Shown: positions 1 to 11,731 of the stretch, piece after piece
How the letters are laid out: each line of letters starts with the position of its first letter
How positions within the stretch are numbered: position 1 is the first letter of the stretch
Assembly: GCA_030323885.1 (NCBI GenBank)
Contig: CM059186.1
Coordinates: forward strand, 174,723,047 to 174,787,046
Direction: 5' to 3'
Source of the DNA: Branchipolynoe longqiensis
Taxonomy: Eukaryota; Annelida; Polychaeta; Phyllodocida; Polynoidae
Length of the DNA: 64,000 bases
Notes under the pieces: model-generated
Seen by the model: the letters and a program-made list of their open reading frames with translations, nothing else
Told to the model about the DNA's origin: nothing
Databases searched by the model: none
Program-made: the position numbers and the translations under genes

Positions 1-56
1 AAAATCATCACGTTAGGCTCACGTTGGCTCGTTACGTCGTAGTGTGACAGGGGTAT
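1..56. mobile_element. Right end of a MITE (truncated by window edge)
   Basis: The end GTGTGACAGGGGTATTA closely matches the right end of the complete MITE at 60483-60849 (AATGTGACAGGGGTATTA). Only this terminus is inside the window, so family membership rests on about 20 bases. Confidence 0.5.
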
Positions 57-1151
57 TATGGACTGAAGGTTGTCCGTCATCACGACACGCGTATATATAC
101 ACGCGTATATCTAGGACATGCTGGTGTAGGGAGGGCGCAGAGTCCCCCCCTGGTGTTGGAAGTTGGCGATGTACTATTGACAGCTTGGGTTCTAAACCGG
201 CAGGTGGCGACCCCCGCTCCTCCTTCCCTCGCCCCTTCCCTGTAGGACTGGGGCCCATTCCCTCGTTCGCCTCGATCGGTCAACACCGGTCCTGTCCTGT
301 GCTCCTTTATTTTTGTATTGTTAGTTATTATTATTTGATTATTATTATTCAATTATGTTATTGTTATTTTCTTGATGGTTGTGATGATTCAACTATGTTA
401 TTGATTAGCGTTGATCGCTTATTATTATTATGGCTCGGGCGGGTTGCCCAGCCAAGTATAGTTAGGGTTGTGTTATGGGTACGGTAGCCTTACTGACGAT
501 GATATAAGACAAATAAAAAATAACTGTATTCGCCGTTTAGTCTCCGTGTTTTTTTTTATCTACGATAACATATTAACTGTAAGTATTAGACTTGAGGATG
601 ATATAGTTAAGTTATGATACTTTACTGCACCTTTTGATGAAGTTTTTAAAACTTGCATGTTGATGTACATTACTTTTATTGGTGTTTTACGATTCGTGAA
701 GCATCGATAGAACAAAGCGCCATGTTTTTTCTTGGTTCTACAAGCCGCCCGTTGCCGAACGGAGAGAGATGTGGTTGGAGCCATATTTCATGAGAATTTA
801 TTTCTGGGTTTCTTTCAAACATTCCCCACATTATATTTAGGCATACCTCTGGGTTTCGTAGCATTTTCTCCAACTTGTTGGCGTAGTAGCCACGGGAGGG
901 AGAAGTGTACGGAATAGAGAGTGTGGGAGGTTACCAACCAGTACACTGGTCCCTACCCCTTGTTTGGTTTTGGTTTCGATACCATATACCTATGACATTA
1001 CACCTTAGCTTTGCTTACGCCTGTGTTGGAACGGCTTAAATACGTTCTCCAACACCACTAGATGCACATATTTTGGTTTGCCTAACCTGTTTGTGAGATT
1101 TAGTCGATTTGGTCGGTTTAGTAACTTTCTTTTGATTGTTACAGAGTTCCG
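57..1151. other. No gene recognised
   Basis: AT-rich DNA with an ATT/TTA-rich stretch around 300-470. Short open frames here have no recognisable domain. The last few hundred bases probably hold the untranslated 5' part of the DIRS-like element, but I could not place its left terminus. Confidence 0.5.
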
Positions 1152-2473
1152 ATGGCCACGAAGTGGAGTAAACCCGCGTCACCCACTGGGGTGACGGATG
1201 ATTATGATTCATCGCTGGTAGTGACTGTGCCGCCTAGACCGGAGCACATCATGTCGGAGGTCAGTGGGCCAGACGCGCCAAATGGCCAGACACGGCCCCA
1301 TCTGATCTAGCGGCCAGACTAATGCGGATGCTGGAGAATAAATTCCAGCAGCTGATGCCGGCCAGGCCTCGAGGGAGGAAATGTCCGGTTCCGGAGTCTG
1401 ATGACTCGGACTGGGAGGATATCTCAGAAGGAGATTCCTTGGACAACGATTCATCTCCAGAGAGAATCTCACTAAAGAGAAGAAAGAAAGCCAAGAAGGC
1501 CGTCAGTTCGTCTGGAGACGAATACACGCAGGCAAGGACGAAGGTTGTGAAGCGTAAAAAGTCCAAGAAGTGCAAGACGAAGTAGAAGAAGGATTCTTCT
1601 TCCGCAGATTCTTCTTCGGACTCGTCTAGCACCGAGTATGACTCCGACACGCAATGTGCGGGTGTATACACCAAGCTCGGAGGAAAGGTGTGTAAGAAGT
1701 GTCAGGTCGAGAAGGCCAAGAAGGTACTCACCACCACCATGATGCGGGAAACGATTAAGGGTCATTTTAACACCTTCAAACCCACAGAAGTGATCACCAA
1801 ACTTGGTGAAAAATTCTATGGGATCAAGGGGATCCCTGATTTGGTGGTGAAGGAGATGGACCGGGATGTAAAACTCAGTGAGGAATGCAAAAAGTATGAG
1901 GGCGTGCTACGTACGGTCCATAAGGCAGTTCTAGGAGCGCTCACGGCGAATTCCCCAGTGACAAACCGCATGCAAGCATGCTTTCAGCGGCAAGCAACTT
2001 CCTCTCATACAGACTTTTTGAAAAAAGTTTTCAAGTCGGTTTGTACTGATGCGGGCAAGGAAGTTGCCCGATCAAAGAAGGTCGGGGACAATGATTGAAA
2101 GGAACATACATTATTCATCCCACCGAAACCCATCAAAGGGAAACCTTTGGACAAAACAAAAATGTTTGGTGGGCAGCTTCAAAATCTCGAGACAGGGGCC
2201 AAGTGTGGCAAACACATGGACAAGAAGAAGAAGGTGACAGATGCAAACACTCGGTTCAAGAAAAGACCGGATTTTCGCAATTCGCGGATCAGCAGGGCAG
2301 GACGGTCCAGGTACAACTATCAGCCCAGAGGCCGAGGTCAGTGCCAGTCGTTCGGCTGGAACGAAGGGAATCGTCCCTTCAAGAGGGAGTACACTCCCAA
2401 CAAGGCGTTCCCTCGACCAGGGAACAAGAAGAGGTTGCAACGCAAACTCCAGTGGCCACAGAAACACCTGTAA
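1152..2473 (+). pseudogene. Gag-like ORF1 of the DIRS-like element
   Basis: An ATG at 1152 opens about 50 codons. Coding then continues in another frame from about 1285 (frameshift between roughly 1260 and 1310). From there one frame runs to 2473, broken only by TAG at 1583-1585 and TGA at 2096-2098. The protein is rich in acidic/serine runs followed by KRKK-type basic runs, with a conserved-looking helical block (about 1740-2095) and an Arg/Gly/Asn-rich C-terminus, as expected of a nucleic-acid-binding gag. No zinc knuckle is obvious. The end overlaps the start of the RT frame, as in many DIRS elements. Confidence 0.65.
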
Positions 2474-2475
2474 AC

Positions 2476-4165
2476 AATTTTTATGCTGGAAACATTCAGA
2501 ATTGCTTAGATGAGTGGAGAAATATTACAGATAATCTAACAATTCTAAGTATTGTCAAGGGAATACAAAATCCCTTTATGCAACAACTAATACAGGAAAC
2601 AATTCCTTTTTCTTATCGTTTTGATCTAGACGAGAGAGAGGCATTAGATAAGCAGGTATTGGAATTTGTTCAGAAAGAAATTATAGAGCCTGTAGTCCAT
2701 GAGACAGGCAAATTTATTTCAAATATATTTTTGCAACCCAAGCCGAATGGGGATGTCCGAATGATCCTGGATTTGACAAGGCTGAACAAATTGGTTAAAT
2801 ATGAACCTTTTAAGATGTTTTCTCTTGAAACTGCAATGGATTTAGTAAGAAAGGGTTCCTGGCTTGCCAGTGCGGATCTTAATGATGCCTATTACACCCA
2901 TCCTATTTACAAACAAGAGAAGAAATTTCTACGTTTTGTTTGGAATGATCAACTGTATGAGTTCATCTGTATGCCCAATGGCTTAGCTTGTGCCCCTCAT
3001 TTGTTTACTAAACTATTGAAACCTATATTTTCAGTAATGGCAAGGAAAGGAGATATTATGTTCCCATATATTGATGATTCCTTCATTGTTACACAATCAA
3101 AGGCAGATTGTCAAAGGGCAGTGGATGATCTATGTGCAATTTTCACTAAATTACGATTTTACATCCATGACAAGAAGTCAGTTTTTACACCAACAACACG
3201 GTTGAAATGCTTAGGGTTTCTGTTAGACACAAATGAAATGACTGTGTCATTAATGCAGCAAAAGCTAGACAAGTTTATCGATACAGCAGACCAATTATTG
3301 CAATTAATTAGGCCAAAGATTAGGCAGGTCGCAGTATTAATTGGCATTATGATAGCCTATGCGCCAGCTATCCTTTATGGGAAAGCTCACATTAAGTCAC
3401 TAGAGATAGACAAGAATTTAGCGTTAGCGCAAACGAAAGGGAATTTTGAAAGGAAAATGACTATTTCAACAGAAGGTTTAGAAGATATTGAGTGGTGGTA
3501 TGCTAACATTAATTCTTCTCCCAATCTGATTCGAATGGGCAAACCCAACACGGTTGTTACCACAGATGCGTCATTAGACGGATAGAGATCAACAGGCGAC
3601 TGGAGGACGATGGTTAGATGATGAAATTTCAGATCATATTAATGTGCTAGAACTTAGAGCAGTTTATCTGGGGTTATGCAGTTTAGTGCGTATACCAAAG
3701 TTTCATGTCAGGGTTTTGACAGATAACACCACAGCTATGGCTTACATTCGTAACATGGGAGGGACTAGGTCCAAACTGTGTAATAGGATAGCAAAATTGA
3801 TTTGGAGTTGGGCTCAAGAGCATAACATTTGGCTAACTGTAGCACATATACCAGGTAGTCAGAACACCTGAGCAGACAAGAAAAGCCAACATTTTCATGG
3901 TCATCTGGAGTGGTCGTTGAGTGAGAACATTTTTGAACAAATATGTCTTAAATGGGAAGACCACAAGTAGATTTGTTTGCTTCATGAAACAACTATAAGA
4001 TATCTAAATATGTTTTGTGGCATCCAGAGCCGAATGCTTGGCGAGTAGATGCATTCTCATTGGTTTGGGATAAAAGATTTTATTATATTTTCCCACCCTT
4101 CAGCATTATCATCAGAGTGGGCAGGAAGATCAGAATGGATCGCACACACACAATTCTGATTGTGC
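2476..4165 (+). pseudogene. Reverse transcriptase-RNase H of the DIRS-like element
   Basis: A long clean frame covers the RT palm and fingers: primer-binding region, the box SADLNDAYYTHPI (about 2870-2910), and FPYIDDS at 3061-3081, which holds the catalytic Asp pair. The thumb follows to about 3400. RNase H starts at VVTTDASLDG (about 3553), where TAG at 3583-3585 ends the frame. Homology resumes in another frame from about 3600: the LELRAVYLGL and LTDNTTAMAYIRNMGG blocks, then HIPGSQNT, then TGA at 3869-3871. A bridging segment (about 3960-4200) with VPEWDTHPWLA, typical of the RH-YR linker, shows another stop at about 3985. The enzyme would copy element RNA into DNA; this copy cannot make it intact. 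Confidence 0.88.
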
Positions 4166-4169
4166 CCGA

Positions 4170-5285
4170 GTGGGACACACATCCATGGCTGGCGGCAGTG
4201 GCATTGGGAGTGAGAGCCAGTCTCAGATTCCCAAGAGGATGCAGAAATCTACAACATCAACGACCATTAACAACGCATGGAGACGTCTCGACAACACCCC
4301 TTCTGGCATTCCTTTTTTGAATAAACATTTAGAGCAATTTGGCCTGGATAAAATTACTCAACAAAGGCTGGTCTCCCATGCCTGGAGGAAAGGAACAGTA
4401 ACATTATATACTAGCTATTTAAAGAAGTGGGGACTTCATTGTCTACTTAAGAAAGTTAAGCCCTTAAGTCCTACAATAGCCCAGGTAGTGAGATTTCTGC
4501 AAATGCTAGAAGATGAAGGGTTAGGTTTTGGTGTGATTAATGCAGCGAGATGTGCATTATCTATTATCTTACTGAGAGTATATGGACAGACGATTGGTAA
4601 ACACTGGGTGATACACTGGTTCTTAAGGTTGGTTAATGAAAGGAATCAGCCAAAACCAAAATATAATCGATTTTGGGATGTATCGATAGTTTTTAAGTTG
4701 TTTAAGTCTTGGCCTAGTAATAATCATTTAGGCATAAAAGAATTAGGATTTAAATTAGCAGTTCCACTACTGCTGGTTACAGGTCATAGAGGACAGACCA
4801 TTGTAGCTTTGTCTCTAGATGGACTGGAGATTGACTGGAAATAGGCGATGTTTGATTCAGAACAGTTATTAAAATCAAACCGCACAGGAGATCCACCGTC
4901 CACAGTACATGTGAGTAGTTTCCCGGATGATCAACGACTTTGTGTAGTGTCAGCCACACGGGCTTATATATCCAAGACAAAAGGAATACAAAATTCAAGA
5001 CAGCTTTTGGTAAGCTTTATTAAACCACACAAGGCGATCTCGAGAGACACACTCGCAAGATGGACCATTAAAGTGCTTAAGGCCGCAGGGGTCCATACTG
5101 GATGATACGCTTCTCATTCAACAAGAGGAGTTATGGTCTCGAAGGCACGACAGCTAGGGATCTCAGTTAAGAGGATCCTAGCACATGCAGGTTGGAAGAC
5201 AGCTAGATTGTTTGCAAAACAATTACAACAAACAACTAGAGAAGTCAAGCGGCCTAGCGTCATGCTTGCTCACCAATTAACATGA
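4170..5285 (+). pseudogene. Tyrosine recombinase of the DIRS-like element, nucleophile apparently lost
   Basis: One frame runs from 4170 to TGA at 5283-5285 with two internal stops (TAG 4842-4844, TGA 5103-5105). The N-terminal SAM-like core-binding domain covers about 4330-4620. The catalytic Arg lies in TGHRGQ (codon 4788-4790), the HxxR box is HSTRG (5115-5129), and HAGW follows. In related recombinases the next block usually carries the nucleophilic Tyr in a FAKFY-like context. Here it reads FAKQL (5211-5225), so Gln-Leu stands where Phe-Tyr is expected. With the stops, this indicates a dead integrating enzyme. The domain call is firm; the Tyr alignment is by eye. Confidence 0.82.
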
Positions 5286-5413
5286 CAGCTAACAAGTATA
5301 TTTGGTTTGATACTAATTTATACTAAATTGAAATGGATTAAGGATAAAAATGAAGTTACGTAAAAGTCTCCCTCGGCTAGGAGTAGCCTGAGGCTTAGTA
5401 CCAAGGTAAAATA

Positions 5414-5698
5414 GTATAGTTATATGAATCTTACCTGGGTACAGATGATGGATAATGGTTGTTTTCCCCCCACCCGCCCACCCACCCCTACCACGGCTAT
5501 TACATTTGCTTGTGCCAAGATGAAAACATTGAAGTATCCATAGAAGTTTAAGATCATTTTTATCCTGAATAAGTAGGCAAAGATTGCTGGACCCGGATGT
5601 GCTTCCTTCTCCCTAGTCCATGACTATCCGAGGCTTGTACCTCAGGAAAACAACATTTATCCATCATCTGTACCCAGGTAAGAATTGTATAACTATAC
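5414..5698. repeat. 54-bp inverted repeat with 177-bp spacer
   Basis: The arms at 5414-5467 and 5645-5698 are reverse complements with only a few mismatches, sharing ACCTGGGTACAGATGATGG. They sit 130 bp after the recombinase stop. DIRS elements end in inverted terminal repeats plus an internal complementary region, so this may be part of the 3' end; it could also be an unrelated MITE. Shared outer sequence (AGGATAAAAATGA at 5340-5352 and, inverted, near 5560) extends the symmetry. Confidence 0.6.
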
Positions 5699-7611
5699 TA
5701 TATATATATACACATATATATACCGGTGTATGTATATATTGCAGCAGAATACTGTGCAAATAAGTGCACATTATATGAGGAGTTCAGGCGCAACACCAAG
5801 TAAGTCCACCCGACCTCTTTTGTTTTAAAATAAAGATTGTTATATGACCATAAATATAATTCTCAGTAATTCCACTTTTCTTTTTATTAATGGGTTATGG
5901 AGCAATGAACACATACTATGAAAGTGATGAATGAACCTTTATTCCAAAACTCATTAATTAACTAACATTTATTGATTTTTCTGCAAAACCAGGTAAGTCC
6001 ACTTTCGGTTTGTTTGTAAAACGACTAAGGAATATTTTAAATAAAATAGATTAAATGTCTTGCCATATGTGGAAGAACAAAATAATACCAATACTAGAGA
6101 AATAATACCTTTTTCAGTTGACTGTAGCTAAAAATATATGACCCCGCCCCCACCAATTTTATGCAGCAGGATATGCTTAATAAGTGCACCGGTATCTAAG
6201 TTGGATATGTAGAATCAAATCTAGATAAGTGTTTTGGTTTCAGAAAGTTTATGCTTTCATCGAATTATGATCTGCATGATATACGGCTCACAACATAGTT
6301 GAATGTGTTCTATTCACCTATCCCATCATTTCCTGGAACTATATCATTCTATATTATATAGGTATATTTTGTACATATATAATTATATACATGTATATAT
6401 ATATATGCATTTCTGACACGGATACACATACACACACAACAGTTACATGAGATATACTGCGATGACTGACAGCTAGCCGTGTACAGAGGAGGGAAGAGAT
6501 CACATACCATACGTTATTTTCGTATAAACCAATATATATATATATATACTAGACATAGACACGTGTGAAGAACCAGAATATTCCATTATTTACACTGACA
6601 TAATTAAAACTATGCATCATGCACACATATATATATATACCTGTATATGTATATGAAGTGGGTGAGACTATAATCGAGCTGTGGCCGGTGCGGGCTTGGG
6701 TCGAGTAGCCCACATTTCCAAATGCGGGCTGCTCGCCAAGACAAACCCGCATTTGCCATCAAATGTGGGGAAGGGTTCACTGCTGTAACTCGTTGCTAGG
6801 ACACATGCCACGGAGTCCCGCGCTACTCTCCTAGCAACGTAGCCGTTGGATGTGTGATTTGCACGCTCTGATGTTTTAGATGATATTTAGGCTTTAATTG
6901 TTGAAATTCAAAACTTTATTAACTCTACAAGATGGGAGGGGAAGTATTTATTCATATTGGTGATGATTGGTGAACTTAGATTGTATCAGTAGGAACAGAA
7001 ATAAAGTTGTGAGCTCTTAAAAGTGATTGAAACGTTCCTTGCATTCCTTACTATCCTCCAGTCCCTTAGTATATTGACCGCTATGGTCAACTCTTTAACA
7101 TTGATCTCTATTATTAAGGGCCTTCTGTCCAGCAGGCTGTAGGAAGCCTATCACCCCCCTCCGGGGAAACAATAACCACCATCTTAATCCAAACATGAAT
7201 CGCATTAGTAATATATAAATGAGAACATAATATTTCGGGTGTTTATAAGTGACAGCCGCGGCGGGAGTACACCGGCTGCTTAGTTTTTGAACCACCTGAA
7301 GTCATACAACTGAATACAGCGGGGAGGAGAGCCAGTAAATTACGTAAATAACAAACATAAGTATATTAAATGCGGGAGGGGACAATTCCGTATATAGATG
7401 TCACTCTGGCCATCCACACTTAGCCCCGGTTTCATCATACGAAGGCGGTCAACCGGTGGCGGGACGACCGGCGGCGGCAGCCCACGACAGGCCAGGAAAT
7501 TCACACGGAAAAATTATGGAAATCTTAAGGAAACAATTAGGAACGGTTAAATATATATATATCCATTGGTGCAGCATTATAAAGTCAGCACGAGTGTGTA
7601 CACTGTCACAA
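5699..7611. other. No gene recognised; AT-rich with microsatellites
   Basis: Contains (TA)n/(AT)n stretches (about 5698-5725, 6361-6410, 6530-6550, 6628-6655), two copies of a short AGGTAAGTCCACY phrase (about 5800 and 5992), and a partial end of the TTAA-flanked MITE family at about 6160-6275. I see no protein domain on either strand. Confidence 0.45.
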
Positions 7612-7826
7612 GTCGGTAGAGAGGTTTTACTATATATATATAGTAAAACCTTTCTAAGCTGACCGATCATGGGACCCACTTTAAATGGTAAATTTATGGA
7701 GGTGGTCAGCTTAGAGAGTTTTTTCTATATATCGTTGCAATGGTATTGTATGGGACCCAAATAAAGCGATCGATGTATGGGAGTGGTCGATATGTGGAGG
7801 TGGTAGGTTAGAGAGGTTTTTCTGTA
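7612..7826. mobile_element. Pogo/Tigger-like MITE
   Basis: A complete unit at 7640-7826 begins AGTAAAACCTTTCTAAGC and ends GAGAGGTTTTTCTGTA. The same family is at 19322-19501, 19580-19770 and 60883-61079. A second inverted terminus (GAGAGGTTTTACTA) abuts on the left across a TA run, giving a hairpin. The ACAGTAAAACCTCTC ends next to TA resemble pogo/Tigger-type termini; no transposase is present. Confidence 0.65.
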
Positions 7827-7839
7827 TATATGAATTACA

Positions 7840-8190
7840 TAGAGTACAACGCCGTTAAATCAAGCTCGGTTAAAGCAAACGATCGGTTAATCCAAACCTT
7901 TTTCGGCGGCCTGGCAAAATATTACCATTTATCATATAAAAAAGTTGGTTAAACCAAAGTCGGTTAATCCAAATTAGCGATTTTTAACGGGGTTATACTT
8001 ACTCGATATACATAAAAAAACAATAATCAAAGTGTCCACATACATTGTCTATTACATTCATAATCCACCCGTGTTTTTGCCAAAGCCAAGTCAAAGTCGA
8101 AGCCAAAGCTCAGTTAAACCAATGATCGGTTAATCCAAACAAATTTCTAGGGTCCCTTCAAGTTTGGTTTAACAAGGTTATACTGTATAT
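7840..8190. mobile_element. Composite MITE with TTAAACC motifs
   Basis: The right end reads GGTTATACTGTA and the left end is a diverged inverse. An internal terminus, ACGGGGTTATACTT, occurs near 8000. The sequence is full of GGTTAAACCAA / TTAATCCAAA motifs. The same composite appears inverted at 17986-18220, which supports it being one mobile unit. No coding capacity. Confidence 0.6.
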
Positions 8191-8850
8191 ATATATGTGA
8201 TATATATATGATATATGTGTGTGATATATTTATGTGATATATATATGGAATGTATAATGAATTATGCGAGTATAAAGGCGTGAAAGGGAATTTATTGTCT
8301 ATATTATTGTACGCATTCTGTATATTGCCTCCACCTCTGCCCGATGGTGGCGCCACTACCGGCCCCAACCGCCGCTCGCTCTGGAGGATTGTGTATAGAG
8401 AAAGAGAGAAAGTGTTGGCCTTTGCCGTGTACGCCGTCTATATCAATCAGTTCAATGGCGGAAGTAGGCCTATACCCTCTCGACCATTGAAGAAGACCTG
8501 GTGTCCGTCCGATTGCTAAACATGAGAAGTAATCTCCCAACATGGGGTGTCCGGGGCCTGCTTTCCGTGAAGAATGGTCCTCCAACCAGGTCACGTGACA
8601 CTGATGGATAAACACTCAGTGGTCCCACCTGAGCTGCGCTGGTGTCCTTACGGAGAGGTGACGGTGGCCATTCCTGTCTGGTGCATTTGGGGTCAAAGGT
8701 CACATTTAGTGCAGCAGGTCTACCTGTGTCCTCCTGCGTAACCGATGTTCAGAATACAGTCCTTTTTGTTCATTTCCATGTTCGGGTCATTACAACCTTT
8801 ATTAGTTATCCACTTTTGGGGTGGCAGGCAGGTGGAAGGATGAGGGTGAC
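8191..8850. other. No gene recognised
   Basis: Starts with a (TATATG)n-like stretch to about 8245. The remainder is mid-GC DNA with short overlapping open frames on both strands and no recognisable domain, splice-supported exon or repeat family. Confidence 0.4.
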
Positions 8851-9060
8851 TATAGCCCCATTCACACACACACGTTATGTCGCCTCAACTAGTTTGTCTC
8901 ATCTAATCCACCTCACAAAGCGGTTTACATGAGGCGAACTAGTTGAGTCAACTCAGGCCTAATTCGCCTCAGCGGTGCGTTCACATGCACATTTTGAGTT
9001 GAACTAGATGAGGCAAACTAGATGAGCCAAATTAATGTGTGTGTGTGAACGGGGCATAAG
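8851..9060. mobile_element. 210-bp MITE with ~30-bp TIRs
   Basis: The left end is TATAGCCCCATTCACACACA; the right end is its inverse (TGTGTGTGAACGGGGCATAA). Internal sequence repeats CAACTAGTTTGTCTCATCTA-like motifs in both orientations, giving strong self-complementarity. No protein. Confidence 0.75.
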
Positions 9061-9568
9061 ACAACTTGTATTTAGTCCCATTTGATCACTCATCCAAGAT
9101 TTTTGGGGACTTTTTTCCCGTAAAAATTGTTACATTAACTTATTACAGTAACAGTCACAGTAACTGTATCTCATTGCTGTTCAATGTTGGTCCAATTGTT
9201 GTGGTTTACAAGGAAGGTCTGGTCGTAGAGTATTGATAAGGTCATCCTTATGCAAAATACATTTTTATACCAAATGGGCAATTGCAAATGTTACTTCGAA
9301 TCAGATTGACTCATCAACTGCAAAGAAAACACCCGACGAATTATTCTGAGTACAAGTGGCGCCCTGGGGCGATAATAAGGATGAATGACACTGCACATAT
9401 TTTGTCCAGCCGAACAGCGTCTAGACCAGGCCGCTAGCTCTTACTTGCTCTTCCTTTGACAGCTATCCTGGGAGTCAGCTTACTGAAATCGCCATGTCAT
9501 GCCATGGCACCATATATCATACAACTGATATATTTGATAAGTTGTCATCTTACTAATGTACTACTACT
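9061..9568. other. No gene recognised
   Basis: Ordinary mid-AT sequence between a MITE and a SINE; no domain or repeat was recognised. Confidence 0.4.
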
Positions 9569-9886
9569 AGAAGCGGTGGGATAATCAGTAGAGCGCAGGC
9601 TTCCCGTATGAATCCCAGCTGAGTCAAACCAATGACTTATATAAGTGATACTTGTCACTCCCTAGCCTGGCGCTCGGCATTAATAGGATAGGACAAGGAC
9701 TGGTTTGCACAGTATCAGGATAATGTGACTATGAAGGATATCGGGTCATGGTGTCGGTGGCCTGGTTTCTCAGTAGGGAAGCACTATAAAGTAGCCATGA
9801 GTGCGCACTGTCACAGGTCGGTACCCATCTTGATATGACCTTAGATGCTGCCATGATGTAAAAAATAACAAACAAACAAAAACTTA
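9569..9886 (+). mobile_element. tRNA-derived SINE, family A
   Basis: The head resembles a tRNA with box A-like (AATCAGTAGAGCGCAGG) and degenerate box B sequence. The body runs through GCGCTCGGCATTAATAGG and GTGCGCACTGTCACA, and the tail through GACCTTAGATG..GCC to a CAAACAAACAAA end. This layout defines the dominant SINE family of the window. Confidence 0.8.
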
Positions 9887-10087
9887 CTATAAAAAAAGTA
9901 ATGTTCTGAACCGCATTACCAAAAGATAGCATAAATGGAAATGATACCGGCTTATTCCTAAATAAATAACTCTGTATTTTAATTAAATATACCCCACTAT
10001 TACTGAGTTCTTATTTGTAGTCCTTCAATTAATGTTGCAGAAACTGTTTATTTTAGTCGTAACAAGGTTTACAGAAAACAGTTAGTT

Positions 10088-10415
10088 AGTTGTTGGAGGT
10101 TTATGTCCTGGCAACTTCTAAGGTCATATCAGGACGGGTACCGACTTGTGACAGTGTGCACTCATGGCAACTTTTTAGTGCTGCCCCACTTGGAAATCAG
10201 GCTGCCGTCACCATGAACCGATATCTCACAATGCCACATTATCCTGAGACTGAGCTAACCAGTCCTTGCCCTATGCTATTAATGCTGAGTGCCAGGCTAG
10301 GAAGCAACAAGTATCGATTTGATAAGTCATCGGTTTGACTCGACTGGGAATCCTACTCGCGACCTTCCGCACGCGAGACCCGCGCTCTACCGATTCGGAC
10401 ACCGAGCTCGGTTGA
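10088..10415 (-). mobile_element. SINE family A, near full length
   Basis: Reads from tail (CCTGGCAACTTCTAAGG) to tRNA-like head (CTCTACCGATTCGGACACCG) on the plus strand, so the element is on the minus strand. It contains the body phrases GGGTACCGACTTGTGACAG and CAGTCCTTGCCCTAT. Confidence 0.8.
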
Positions 10416-10689
10416 CAGAAAACATGGCGCTCCTGTAGTACAGTATTCAGAGGAGGCATATTATTAGTAACTGGAGCCCTCCTTTTGTGGCTGGCTGGAT
10501 ACAAATCGAGTCAGTGAATCTCCTACTGTGTGGCTAATGATTCAATTCATGTGAACATGAAGTGATTCATGGTCGACACAATAACGCCCAATAAATGCTC
10601 TTTATACATGGTTCATCGTATACAATTTGATAATCACACTCCCCTACACCGCACACACACGCACACCTGCACAGTCAACTTCTCAGTCA

Positions 10690-11731
10690 AAAACCGGACG
10701 CCGTGTCCGATTCGGTAGAGCGCAGGCTTTCAGTCGGGAAGGTCAGGAGTTCGAATCCCAGTCCAGTCAAACCTATGACTTATGCCTAGTACACACCTCC
10801 CGTATAGGATTCGCGCACTAAAACTCGCAACTCGACCCGACCCGCTTAAAACTGAAAACGGGCCGATTCGTTTTTCGAATCGCGAATTGCAATCGTAAAC
10901 GGCCGCTTTTAGCACTAAAAACTCAGTTTTATGCGCGAATCGCAATTGCTAGGTGTGCGCGGGGAGCGCACACCAAGCGATTTTTGTGGGCGAAACGGGC
11001 AGTTTTCGATCGTATACAGGAGGTGTGCGCACACAAACGGTAGGTGTGTACCGGGCTTTACAAAATTGATACTCGTTGCTACCTAGCCTGGTGCTCGGTA
11101 TTAATAACATAGGGCAGGGACTGGTTATCTCAGTATCAGTATAATGTGACTGTGAGGGATATCGACCGGACGGAGTGTCCTAATCGGTAGAGCGCAGGTT
11201 TCACGTGCGGAACATCGGGAGTTCGAATCCCAGCTGAGTCAAACCAATGTCTTACAAAATTGATACGTGTCGCTTCCTAGCCTGGCACTCAATATTAATA
11301 GGAAAGGACAAGGACTGGTTTGCACAGTTTCAGGATAATGTGACTGTGTAGGATATCGGATCAGGGTGTCGGTGGCCTGGTCTCCCAGTGGGATATAAAG
11401 TTGCCATGAGTGTGCGTTGTCACAAGGTGGTACCCATCCTGATATAACCCTAGATGGTGTTAGGACATAAAACAACAACGAGATCTGGGATATCGGGGCA
11501 TGATGCCAGCAGCCTTGTCTCCCAGTGGGACAGCACCATAAAGTATCCATGAGTACACACCGCCACAAATCGGTACCCGTCCTCACATGACCTTAGATGT
11601 TGCTAGGAGAAGGATGTAAAGAAATAAGCAAACAAACAAACCATGAATGCGCACTGTCACAAGTTGGGACCCATCCTGATATGACCTTCGGTGTTGCTAG
11701 GCCTAGGATGTAAAACAACAAACAAGCAAAC
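10690..11731 (+). mobile_element. Cluster of four SINE-A units, head to tail
   Basis: Unit 1 (10690-11163) has a tRNA-like head and lacks the tail; it is split by a MITE at 10783-11057. Unit 2 (11164-11486) is full length. Unit 3 (11487-11632) begins mid-body and keeps its tail. Unit 4 (11641-11731) is tail only. All share orientation, so the array looks like repeated insertion or slippage around the A-rich tails rather than four chance insertions. Confidence 0.75.
10783..11057. mobile_element. PIF/Harbinger-like MITE nested in a SINE, TTA target duplication
   Basis: The SINE phrase GACTTA-CAAAATTG is interrupted, with TTA duplicated at 10780-10782 and 11058-11060. The ends are TGCCTAGTACACACCTCCCG and, inverted, AGCCCGGTACACACCTACCG. 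A second copy at 39784-40065 has a TAA duplication. A 3-bp TWA duplication is characteristic of PIF/Harbinger (family knowledge). Internal sequence alternates ATTCGCG/CGCGAAT motifs, giving hairpin potential. Confidence 0.8.

Larger units (their letters stand above)
1152..5285 (+). mobile_element. DIRS-like tyrosine-recombinase retrotransposon, decayed
   Basis: Three coding blocks follow in order on the plus strand: a gag-like basic protein, reverse transcriptase with RNase H, and a tyrosine recombinase. That order, the Y-I-D-D-S polymerase box, and an HxxR recombinase motif in place of a DDE integrase identify the DIRS/Ngaro order of retroelements (family knowledge). No protease or methyltransferase domain is evident. 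Every block carries stops or frameshifts, so this copy is not autonomous. An inverted repeat just downstream (5414-5698) may belong to its 3' terminal structure. Outer limits are uncertain; the coordinates cover the coding part only. Confidence 0.85.

Noticed and set aside
44..487. 147-codon open frame at the window start
   Set aside because: Overlaps a MITE end and AT-rich repeats, has no domain, and the opposite strand is equally open.
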